DNA of 64,000 nucleotides. It comes from Marthasterias glacialis. Lineage: Eukaryota; Echinodermata; Asteroidea; Forcipulatida; Asteriidae. The notes beneath the pieces were generated by a model, which worked only from the letters and a program-made list of their open reading frames with translations, did not search any database and was not told the DNA's origin. Shown one piece after another: positions 12,097-24,700 of the stretch. The DNA is taken from positions 3,836,256 to 3,900,255 of the forward strand of contig OU452230.1 of the NCBI GenBank assembly GCA_911728455.2, given 5' to 3'. The first letter of the stretch is position 1, and each line of letters starts with the position of its first letter. Both the position numbers and the translations under genes were made by a program.

Positions 12097-12798
12097 ATGT
12101 CATAGACTAATCCGAGCAGCTTGTTCATGGGCGTTTACACCACCGCAACTCACTGGTCACAGCAATCATCCATTCAGACTGAAATAGATCCGTGGATGAT
12201 TGGCACTAGTACCAATCCACTAAGCGAAAAAGTAGTAGTAGTCCCGGCCGATTTCCTACCCCAGGTAATACTAAAAAGCGGGACAGTTCTTTTCAGAACT
12301 ACGTTGTCTCCCGAATTCCGAAATCCACTCCGCGGTAGTAGAATAATAGCAAGACAAGTTCTCACAAGAACATTCTACTATATATAGCAAAGTAGATATA
12401 ATCACATGGTGTTACCGCAAACCAAATATACATTGATACCTCACCATGCAATGCCTCAAAATCTTATAATTATAGTATCTTTGACTTAAAGATTAAGTAG
12501 ACCCATGTAATGCGCGCATGTTGGGCATGATTGCATCATCCTCATTTGATGCTTGCTGAATGTGTTGCATCATGAATCAAAACTCACTCCATAAATTCTG
12601 AATTCTTAAACAGAACAGAGCATACTCATACCCCGTAGACACTAAAAAGAGTATCAAGAAAAAGGTGGAGTTGGAGCAGTTCTTTCTTAAAGTGGAGTCC
12701 TAATAAATATTTCACTCTTATTTCTCTGGATCGAATGAATGTGCTCGCAGTTTTGGTCTATTGAGGGCGCTGTCAACCCACTTTAATTGTAATCCAGC

Positions 12799-15700
12799 AT
12801 GGCGGACGACGTGGCCAAAGGAGTGTCCAACCTCACGGTGGAAGACGGCAAAAAGGCATGCTAAAGATTCTTTGTATTTTAAAGATCTTGTAATTTAGGC
12901 CCAAGACACATTTCTCTATGTTAGCAAGAGCTTTTGGAAGGATTTCAGGACGCCCTGTCCTTGCTAGATGCAAAAGAATCATGTCCTCGGTAAATTAATA
13001 ATAGATCACTTCAAAACAGAACTTCGTTTAAATTTAGAATGTTGAAAAATTTGTTTGATTTATTGTCACATTATTGCCATTAAAAGAATTAATTTAAAAA
13101 GTCAAATCTGCACATATACTGTAGTGTAAGTGATACCTATCATGCCTATTAAATTTATCTTACTTGGAAATAGACCCAGTATTCTCAGTAACTCAACTGG
13201 TCGTCTGGTCGTTATCGGTCAGACGACAGATAATGTCAAAATCTCGAAAAAGGAGTACAGCGCGCGCCTGAGTTACTGGGTCTAACTTGGAAATGTTGAT
13301 ACTGTACTAGTCCCATACATTGTGTCAATACGCTGGACTCCCTCTGCTTCTTGGCCCAACGAACCCTGTCCTCTAAAACCAGACATCAACTTTCGAATCG
13401 AGACTTACTTTGTTTGGCAAATTTATCCCTCAATAATTGGTCGGTCATTACTTTCAGACATGTCGGACTCAGAGACAGAGTCTGGAGAAGATTTGCGCAC
13501 GTCTGCCTTTGCGATTAGTCCTCGGCGTTTGCTGGAATTTTCTGTCAAATCTTCGTGCTGGAGGCCCATGTCAACGACAGGAGCCATGATGGTTGCTGTT
13601 CAGCGCACAGGTCATATTCATGCACTAGTCTTTTTCATGTCGCTATGTGTGTGTATTCGTTCGTCGTGCCGTCTTCCGTCTCCAAACGCAAACAGACAAT
13701 GTAAACGCTGCAAGAAGACTGCTGGAATAAAGGCTAGTGCAGGAATACGACAACTATTTACAGCAACTATTTGAATGCAACATTTGCCTTTTTCTTGGTT
13801 ATTACAATAGGCCTACATACTTAAAATATACTTTTAATCATGTTTATATATTAAAATATTATGATTTTAACATATTTTTATGTCACCAGGAGGCAAAACC
13901 TTCAGGTAAAGGGGATAAGAAAAAAGAGAAAAAGAGTAAAGCTGGGCCTGCAGCAGCAGGGAGCTATCCAGTGGAGGTAGGTGTCAAGGATGGAGGGAAT
14001 GCTCCGGAAATACAATAGTTAGGATGTTTTGCTCTTCCACAGTCCCTATTCCATCAAACTCTAACAGCAGGTTTTGTTGGATTTTGTTAGACTGGGGACT
14101 GCATGAGTAAACTGATCTTGCTTAACATGGGTTCAGGCATACCACGACAATCAGAGTACCACAGTTTGGGTGTTGAGTTTCCCCATGGTGTTGGAATTTG
14201 TTAGAGTGGGGAAGGATCCTAGTAAATCACTCAGGGGAGTTAAGGCTGGTTTATAGTTGGTCGCGCGATGGTCGCACGAGGGTAAAAGTGACGCACGACG
14301 CAGTTTATAGTCGACGCTGACGCCTCAGTGACCATAGACTGCAATGAAAAGGCTCAGCGTCGGGCAACTATCATCGCGCAACCAACTATAAACCAGCCTT
14401 TAGGGTTAATACATATTCATGATTGAGAGCCGAATTCTCATTGGCCCATTCACCAAAATGGCAAATGCTAATTTTGCTGTTTATCAAACGTGAGTGCCAG
14501 TATTCATGCACAGGGTAAATACACCCGTGTAGTTGACTGTCACCATATGTGTACAACAGTGTACAACGCATGTGTTTTACGACGTAATTCTGGAACTGTC
14601 GCACGGGTGTACAATGTCGTACGCACACACGGGCACTGCCAGAGCTACATACGCATGAAAAGATGGCAGCACACGTAAAGGTCAATTCCCGTTTTCCTAA
14701 GCTAAATAATGCCGAATTAGAGAAGTCTGAGGTGTAGCCAAACAAATGTAACATGGTTCATTTCTTGTAGACAGTTGATTAGCTCCCCTCGGTATTTGAA
14801 GTCGACAAACTAGTGTCAACTTCCAATACCTCGGGGAGCTAATAATATCGACTGTCCAAGCCATGGTACAATAGCCACATTAATAAATAATAACCAGTTT
14901 TTATATAGCGCTTTATCACAGTACTGTATCAAAGCGCTTTTGACATTACTACCCCTGGTCACTGGGCCATTTCTTTCATTCCTTATACCATCTCAGCTCC
15001 CTGGGGAGTATACAGCCGGTGCTGCGAGTAACCGCGCTCCGAGCTTATCATTCACATGAACCATCTCTGCCCTCACAGGTACCCATTTACTCCTGGGTGG
15101 AGAAAAGCAATTACAGTAAAGTGTCTTGCTCAAGGACACAAGTGTCACAACCGGGATTCGAACCCACACTCTGCTGATCAGAAACAGCAGATCTTGAGTC
15201 TGGTGCTCTTATCCGCTCGGCCACGACACACCATAATGGATACATTGCACATCCTGACCGCTGAAAGTAATCGTTTCTGCTTCATATACAGACTTGTTTG
15301 TTTGCATTTTTGATTAATCTTAAATACTGGTATTTGGTGGAAAACTTGGAGTGTAATTTGTAAACTTGCCTCGAAAGTATTATATTTTTCAACAAGTGGT
15401 GTTTGAAGCTTTGCATGGACTGGATAATAGGGAGTAACCTTAACTAGTAAACTTGTGGGTACAACCATGTGTAAATCCCTTTTGGGAGGAGTGTTGGCTC
15501 TAAAAACACGTTTCAAAGAGTATACTCTGCTCAACTCATTGTGAAGATGAGCAGATGATAGTGTTCGAAACGTCGATACCACACAGGCTCTTTTCAGAGC
15601 CACCACACCTCCACAAAAGAAATTTATACATGGTTGTACCCGCAAGTTTACTAGTTGTGATGTAGTTCTTATATTTTTCAATGTTGGAATTGCTGTAAAT

Positions 15701-18700
15701 GATATCATGTTTATCTTGTGGTCAGTTGGAGCCATGGCCAGCCTACATCCAGGAGAGATTAGATCTGTTTGACAAGCTGAAAGCTGAGGCAGATGCTGAG
15801 CTGGCAGGTGAGTCTATTTATCTTGTGGACTGACAGGTCTTGCTTGGTTGGATGGAGAAACAAACAATGTGCGCCGCAAGAGTGTATGGAGAGGCTGGAA
15901 AGTGACTTTTCTACATTGTTCATTATACCCCTATAAATATTTTGTAAAAATTGTTAATGGCCTCACATTTCGACCCTAGCAGAGTCTTTCTCAAAGGCTA
16001 AATGAAAACACAACACACACAAATACAAGTATACTGGAGTAATAGAAGCAGTCAAGTAGAAAGAAGCGAAAAGAGAGAGGCAGAAAGCAGTCAGAAGATG
16101 TAGGGGATGAACAGTGGAGAGGGAGACAAGGGGAGGGTTGTAGAGGGAAGAGGCTGATTATTTTCATCTAAAATACTTTCATTGATAACAATTTTTTGTT
16201 TAGTGTTATCGCTTTTTTCAAATGTTGTGTCCTCCTGAGATTACATGGTATGGGGGGATTTGGACACTACTGCACAAACTCTATGGCTTTTAATGTTGGG
16301 ACCTATCCATTTTAGGAAAGGGTTTGTTCTTCTCCACAACTTAAGAACAAAAATTCGAAATTTACATGATTGTGATGCTTAGTTCAATTCATGAAAAAAA
16401 GGGTTTGTTTTCCAATAACTTAAGAACAAAAGAAATTCGAAATTTACACGATTGTGATGCTTAGTTCAATTCATGAATGAAAGGGTTTGTTCTCCAATAA
16501 CTTAAGAACAAAAGAAATTCGAAATTTACACGATTGTGATGCTTAGTTCAATTCATGAATGTATGAAAAAGTATGCTTTGAAAATGGGTCCCCAAGACAA
16601 CTGAATTCATATTCAAAGAAAGAGAAAAGAAAAGGCAACAACCAAATGCAAAGATCACAGTGTCTCCTGTTAACTAAGCTGCGAGCAGCGGCGCAGTACA
16701 ATGTAGACACCCCTAACTATTGCCAAAGAAAGTCCATCTACTTAGAAAAATCTGATCCTCGTACCCCAAAAGTTTGTTCTTTTCATGCAAAGAACAGAGA
16801 GTGTTCTTTGATGAATGAACAAAAAAAACGTTTATTCTCACTATTTGATATCTTATAGTTTCAAAATTAAACAGACAAACAGAATGGAATTGCCCAACAC
16901 CGCTGGTTAGTATTGAAAGCAAATAAAAGAGAGAAAGAAAACTCGATGGGGATGGTGGCAACGCAGTGTACACACACTGCGTAGGCTTGTGCACAAGTGG
17001 TGGCACACTCCAGCAGCTCGTTCGTGAATGAGAAGGTACCAACGTTGATGGTGCACTTTACACTCGAGCAGCTCGTTTGTGAATGAGAAGAGGTAGCAAT
17101 GGTTTTTTTTTTCATGGAAGTCGCCAGACACACAAGGCCAGTAAGCCACTCGAGGTGTGGGCTACAAATCAACTGTTTTCCCAGGGGCCATTGCCACCTA
17201 CTCCTGGGGCTGAAACAGAGTTACCCCCTTTACAGTCGGTAAGGATGTAGGATTGGGTATCATCCATTAGAAGACTGGCTGGTAGAGCAGAAAGCTCTAC
17301 CTCCCCAACTTTTATGAAGCAATTATGGTTAAGTGCCTTGCTCAAGGACACAAGTGTCATGACCGGGACTCGAACCCACACTCCGATGACTCAGCCACCA
17401 GAGCTGGAGTCCGACGCCCAACCCACTCGGTCACGACATGCCACATTAAAGGCGCACTTTACGTTTGGCTGTGTGCCCCCCCCCCCCTCTTCTCAATTGG
17501 GGTATCCTCGCATGAGTAAATGGTACAATTAAAAGTTTCGCTGAGTCAACATAAAGAAAGAAAAACTGTGTGATTATCCTTTGATTTATTGCACTATATC
17601 TCTGTTTGACATTGTTCTTATTTTGTGTTTCAGCTAAGGAGAGGACCCCCATCAAAATAACCCTACCTGATGGGAAGGTAGTAGACGGCAAGGCATGGGA
17701 AACCACACCCTATCAGGTTGCTGCTGGCATCAGGTAAAACAATGGTCATTTTTTTTTTATGCAAATACCCGTCCCATGGTGTGCCTTCTTACAGGGAAAT
17801 ATTCAACCGCTTACAAATCAGCCATATGGCGACTGTTTTGTTTAGGTGGATGTACACGGATGTACATTCAGGCCTCGAATTAACCCACGGCACCCACAGC
17901 AATTGCCGTGGTGCTCTGTGCTTTTGCCGTGGTGCCCTTTGCAAGTCTACATTTTTCTCGTAGAAGTTGTTGATTCTCTCCTGTGCCACGGGGGTTTTTC
18001 TCCAGGCCATCCTGTTTTCCTCCCTCCGGAAAAACGAAACACTTTCGATCTTAGACTGTGCTCCGTGGTCATATATGGGTTGATGTGGCTGGCTGCCGAA
18101 GGCGCCCTTGAATGCCTGCAGCTCGAACACGTGTAGCGGCGTCCTTCGCAATTCAGCTTCACGGCTGCCAGTAAAGATGATTAGCCTCCCAAATTATTAT
18201 TGTTATTATTATTAAGTTCCCCTTACCAAAAGAAAATTGCTGGCCCATTCAAGAGCGAAGGTCAAGGCCTGTACATTGTGCATGTACCATTAACCCTATT
18301 ACTATCGGATTTGGGTATCAGGTTGGACCGTTGGCTTAGTGTTTTTTTTTGGCCCTGCCTTTTACCACTGTGGACCCTGGTTCGAATCCCACCTCACACC
18401 GGAGCCTTGGATTGGGTTCTCAGTCCCTACTTGATAGCGTGTGTTTTTGCCCCATTTGGGGTTTTCCCTCCCACATCTAAAACTGAACAATTCTTCACCG
18501 TCTGCTATTCATCCTGTTATTGGCCTGAATTGCGCTGTTAGATGTGTAATGAACTAAATCAGATACTCTCCTGCCCAACTGGCTCTTTCCAAAAAATTTC
18601 ACGGGAGACTGTGGAGACTAAGTCTACAGTACACAAGCCATGGGGTTTCCACATATTACCAGCTGTACAAACAGAAGAAACCCATGCACCCAATGCTAGC

Positions 18701-21700
18701 CTGGAAGGTATGGTACCTTTTGGAAGACTGGTACCTGTGTGTGTTACTCTGTTGCAAGTTTAGAAAAGTTGTATGTCTGGTATAGAGATACATTTATCAG
18801 CTTCCACGGGACCCAAATGTAAGCGCCCTTAGTTTCAAATTTAATTTTGGGTTGAACAAAGAAAAATTGACTGGAGTGGGATTCGAACCAGCAATCCCCG
18901 ATTTAATGTACGCTGGTTCTAATCCCACTCAAGTCAGTTTGTCTTTGTTCAACCCAAAATTGAACTAATATCTATCCAGTCAGTTTTCCTTTGTGGTTTT
19001 TGGTTTAGTTTAAAATTTACAAACAGTTCTCAGAGAAGCTTAGCAGTGTAACTTTGAATGTTTAGGAGTTCTTTTGGGTACTTGTACATCAGTATTGTAA
19101 TCTAACATCCATAAATTGTATTATAGCCAGCCACTAGAAAATGATTCTTCAGTCTACATGTTTGAGCAGGTATTAGTCATATGTTTTTGGAACACAAAAT
19201 TGTGTACTTCTCTGGTGTAAACACATGGGGCATGTGGGGTCCAGGGTTTTCCCTAGGATTTTTCAAAACTGTTGGGCATTCTGAACCCAAATTTGGAAAG
19301 AGTGGCCGAAGCACGCTGAATTGGTAACAGGTCCTTGGAATGTTTTTATTTGATGTTTATGTTTAGTTTGAAAAGCTCTACTGTGAAATCTGGAACATTT
19401 AAAATGGTTTTATGTTAGGATTTTTGTTTGAATTTCTTCTGCGTATCGGCCCGTAATTTGCGCTTATCAGCCCGATACGCTAGCTTGTGTATGGGGAGCA
19501 CCCTGGGGTCCTTCTGTACTTGATTCTTTGGCATCTCTTTAGAATGCGATTCAAGGTGCAGTCATATACACAAATTCGTCGTGTACATGTTATATATTAA
19601 CCCCTTTTTTCGCACATTTATACTAGCAAATCTTGTTAACCTGCCATCGTTTGTTTTTGAAATCCGTACTTTACACTCTTCAGTCAGGGACTGGCAGACA
19701 ATTCTGTAGTGTCCAAAGTGAATGGCGTTCTTTGGGACTTAGACCGCCCTCTAGAGGAAGACAGCAAAGTAGAGCTGTTGAAGTTCACTGACGACGAAGG
19801 GAAACAGGTGTTCTGGCACTCCAGTGCCCATATGCTGGGAGAGGCCATGGAGAGACACTACGGGGGATGCCTGTGCTATGGGCCACCCATTGAGAACGGG
19901 TTCTACTACGATATGTTCTTGGAAGGAAGGTAAGAGAATGTCTGAAAAAATCAAGAATGCATGGAGGGAACATTACTTCAGTAACACTCACTGTTTGTTT
20001 TGGAATACAAAGCTTTTTAGGCACTATCCCATTTGTAAACTTGCAAAAGAAACTGTCCATTTTTTTAATATGATGTAAGGCTTAAAACCCCATCTTGTCT
20101 TGATGGGTCTGTGCCAACGCCCCTTCTCAGGGGCCACACGGGCAGAGTCGGTTGTGCGCATGGAATAATTACCAACCACGCCAGAAACACCAGGGCAAAC
20201 CACTTGTCTTAACGATAAGTGTACAAGGTTCTTTTACGTGCATAACACAACACACGAGACCGTCGGCTCTAAGTCCCATCCGAAGGACAAAGCAGTAATG
20301 GTTAAGTGTCTTGCTTGAGGACACAAACTCAAGACCGGGACTTGAACCCACACTCTGCTGATCAGAAACACCAGAGCTTGAGTCTGGTGTGCTTGACCAC
20401 TCGGCCACGCCACGCTATATGTTTATTTCCAGAATTATGAACATTTTGTATCCTCCATTCTTTGTGAACATTACTAGCATTTTATTCCTTCCTTTCTAGA
20501 CAAGTGTCAAGTAATGATTTCAAGTTGGTACAGGAGGTCGTGAAGAAGATCCAGAAAGACAAACAACCCTTCGTCAGACTTGAGATGAAGAAAGAAGATC
20601 TGCTCAAGATGTTTGATGTAAGTGGAGTAAAATCTCTCCCTTCAAATGTATCGGTTCATGGCTTTTTAAAAGTTTAAATATTTATATACTTTGCAAAATC
20701 ACAAGAACACATGTACATTAACAGCTGTGAGAAATATCAATCTGAGAAATTCATCCGAATTCAGACCTTTTTATATCTGCCTTTTGAAAAGAAAGAGCTA
20801 TTCATTTCTTCAGGTATAAATAAATCACGCTCTTTGATTTATTTCTGTAGCACCAAAGATACAGTTCCCAAAAGCTCTTTGGAAGTCAAGGGGGGAATTT
20901 CATAAAACTAGTCCTAACTTATGACAAGTCCTATAAGTTAGGACTAGTTACTCGTCCTAACTCGAGATAAGACTAGTCCTAGCGCTTTGTGAAATCCACA
21001 CCAGTAGGACGCTGCACAAGTAATCAAACGACGACTTTTCGTGAAATAGGAAAAGGGATTACTTTATTTACTCAACTATTGGCAGAATATTGCATCAATT
21101 CCAAAATCTGATATCCCCAGCGCAAATAACTGCTTGTCAATATTAAAACATGGAAACAGTTTCGATAAAATTGAAGGTTTCTAAGTTCTCGGACGAAGCC
21201 GTCCCCGTGACCTATTCAGCCATTGAGCGCAGTAGTTACAAAATACTCCTGTGGCTGACCAATCACGTGTGTCGTTTCATACAGTGTTTTGTTCTGGGAA
21301 AAGAAAGATGACAGCGCCCATGGTGCCAGATTCTAGACCTACGGCCCTTAAGTTTTAGAGAGAATTTTACATCATGCATTTTGCTTCTTTAAAGAAAAGT
21401 AACTTCATAGCATTCAAAGAAGTTAGTTGGATACGTTTCGTTGATTTTGCGGAAAAGTGGTCGAGATATGATTGCACAGAGAGTAGAATAGTTGCCGAGA
21501 CTTCGATCAAGCTTGATCTCGATTTCGCCAACAAAGAAGCTTATAATTGTATTGCCGCTAGACCGTCATGTCCCAAGATAGGTTACCACTATGAATGTTA
21601 TAGACGCTTCTGTGATATCAGCAAGATTAAGTGAAAGGAAGATGCCTCAAAGAACTCTCTTCCTCAAGGTGAGTTTCCTTAGTTGACTTTAACCTTTTAT

Positions 21701-24700
21701 AGACATTGACTGTGTTGTTAAGAGGCAGTGGAATTTTACCGGCGACGGTGAAAAATTCTGAATTTTAGGTAACTTTAAACGTGTGTTAGAATCATAAAAT
21801 TTCACAGTCGACTTGATACTAGTTGTAAAATTCACATTATCATAAATAAATTTGCATTTGTTAAATTCAAATTGTAATTAAATAAGGGGTCTCTTCGCTT
21901 CATGCGATTAGGCCTATGGGGTAAATGGTTCTGAAATTATCGCAATTTTAAAGTCGTTATTTTGCCGTATACTCGCTAAAACGATGTGACTGTATGTGCC
22001 ATTTAAATGAGCACAGACATAATGGGAATTTTAACCTGCCCTACTTGAAATTTCCATTGTCTTATTTATAGTTTCAAATGAAAGTCTACAAATAATCAAC
22101 TAGCTAGAAAATCCTAAAGTCTAAAGACTTTACGTTTGCAGACGTTTGTTTTGATAGCTATCTCATTCGAGGTACCCATTAACTATCAAAATAATGAATA
22201 ATTTGGTTAATTATAATTTTTTTAAAAAGTAAATTTTCTGAATAATGGCCTTTTGATTGCTTGTATTTTGTTATCTTTTGTTTTTAAGACCCTATACAAA
22301 AGTATTGTAGTTCTCGCCCAGCCCTCACTAAATTCTGGGAATGGTAATTTTTGTTTTGGATTAATTTAAAGTTTGTTTTCATGATAATGACAGTGATTAC
22401 AAAAAATTTCTCCTTTTATTTATCGATTGTTATTTGTTTTCGTATTTTTATTCAGATGGTGGAGCACAGATGGACGATGATGGTCCAGATAAAAGTTGCA
22501 AAAGTGAAATGGGAGAGCCCAGTAGAAAGCGAGAGTTGCGCTCTTCAGAAGCGTGAAGTTCTCCTCGAGAATGGAGAAAGAGACACATGTATCCAAATGA
22601 GTGCATTATTTGCCACTCCAATCAGTACAAACGTAACCCTCATACACGAAAGAGAGCTTTGGTGAGATTAGTTAAGTGTGAGCTTATCAATGGAGGCCAA
22701 CTTTTGAAAGCAGCTAGAAAGAAAAATCACAAAGAACTGTTGAACCAATTAGAAGGAGAAGACTTGCTCGTGAGCGCCAATACCACCACAAGTGTTATAG
22801 GAACTACACAAGATTTCTGAGCAAGTTTGACAAGCCTTTGAGTCAAGTTCAGAAGGGATACATGGATGTTTTTCAGCAGTTCTGCCACGACACCATCGAA
22901 AAGAGAAATATTCAGGAGAAAGAAATTCTGACATTAGCATCACTCAACAAAATAATTAATCGTACAATCAATCAAGTTGATGGCATTGATGCAGCGTACC
23001 GCACATGGAATTTGAAAACACGCCTACAAAAAGCCTTTCCCCAGCTTGTATTCATGAGAGCAAGGAATAGGAACATGAGGGACATAGTCTTTAATGAAAG
23101 CTTATCTACAGAAGATTTGGCTGAAGATTTATGGATGATGCTGATACGAGTTCAACCGAATCTGAAACTGACATCACAAAGGAGAGTCAACCAGATACGC
23201 AGTCAAAGCCATCAAAACCATCATTGTTAGACAGTAGCAACAACTTGCTTGGGCTATACAACACAGCTCTAATCATCAAATCAATGATGTTGGACAAGGT
23301 ATCTTCCACCACCACCATGGCCTCCTACAGCTGGGGATTACTCTGTGGAGAAAGTGAAGAGAGTAATTCCTTATCAGATGTTCAACTTTTTAGCTTGGAT
23401 GACTGGTCCATAAGATCCACAAACAAGACACTTTCTTTGGCATTATTAAACGTCCAGTAAAACTTGCAAATTCTTTTTGATTTCGTAACCTGAACTTTTT
23501 TTTAAAAATGTTTAAAACATTCCACTGTTACACAATTCAGTATAATTGTATTCTCTAATTGGGTTAAGAAAATACACTAAGATGGCTTCTGGGTGGGGCG
23601 ATCATTTAAAATTGCCACATGGCATTTAACATTAACATGTGACACATTATTATCTTTCACCGTAAGCCAAAAACATTTGGAAATTCCGTTCAAAAATACC
23701 CCAAGTTCACTTCAAATATTAAAAATGTGTGACCTAAGGTAAAAAGGTTTGCCATGGCAACAGCTGACCCTGTGCAATAGCCGACTATGAAAAAGCTAAA
23801 AGTTTGGGTGGTCAAACACTCTGTGACACTCCACAACACTATATGGCGATATACGTATTATTTTGTATATGTCAACTTCATTCACTAATATCTGATGGTG
23901 AGAATGGTCTACAAACAATCTAAAGAGTGCAATTGCGTTATTACATGTATCTTTTCAAACCAGACTGAAAAACAAAGAAAATAGCAACGTATAGTTCATG
24001 CACTAATAGTTTAATGTGTGTTTTCACCAACTGCACGTTATAAACTAGGGAGCACAGCCCAGGTCTGGGGACATTATTGATATTTTTTATCAGGAACACA
24101 TTTGCAAACAATCTAAAAGTGCAAATGTGTTATTATCTTTTCAAACCAGACTGAAAAGTAAAGAAAGTAGCAACATATAGTTCATCCACCATTAGTTTAG
24201 TGTGTGTTTTCACCAACTGCACGTTATAAACTAGTGAGCACCGCCCATGTCTGGGGATATTGATATTTTTTATCAGGAACACATTTGAAACTATCTTACA
24301 ATAATTTTAGGTAATCCCCTTTATTGTTGCACGAAAATGTAAAATTGAGCATATTTTTATACCCTTTGCACCGCAGTCTACAGGTGTTACATACCTGCCA
24401 ACATTTGGATGCTGGTTTTAGACCTTTTTGTCAGTGATGACTCTCAACCCTGACATAAATGTAGTTGCGGAATTAGTGAAAGTATTTCAGCCAAGACTTT
24501 TATGTACATTTCTACATCAAAAATCCTTCAATCTTAAAGGCATTGCATACGTTTGGTAATGACTCTGAAAATTTTTGGCAATAAAAACTTACTTGGTAAG
24601 GAGTACAGCAGCTTTGGATAGTATACTGCATTTTGAGAAACGTTTCATTTCGAAGTACTGCAGTTATGGAAAAATATATCACTTTTTATCCCCCAAAAAC

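Larger units (their letters stand above)
9012..12798. other. Intergenic region between divergent genes
   Basis: This 3.8-kb spacer separates the start of the fucosyltransferase-like gene (minus strand) from the TARS1 start codon (plus strand). It holds the partial element at 9557-9700, a TTAA-bounded foldback at 10499-10866, and two adjoining inverted-repeat elements at 11587-11741 and 11759-12096. Open frames at 12121-12387 exist on both strands but look like chance. I see no TATA box near 12799; the TARS1 promoter is presumably within the last few hundred bases, which include a tttcactctt tract and a gagggcgctgtc block. Confidence 0.6.

Noticed and set aside
12121..12387. Overlapping open frames on both strands
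   Set aside because: Both strands are open over the same span with no conserved motif; composition looks like a diverged repeat.
13322..13774. 150-codon frame in TARS1 intron 2
   Set aside because: It begins with GTG, not ATG, has no recognisable domain and no splice support; it could be a fragment of an unknown repeat.
15178..15735. 185-codon open frame on the minus strand
   Set aside because: It crosses a SINE and a foldback, overlaps TARS1 exon 3 in antisense, and has no family resemblance.
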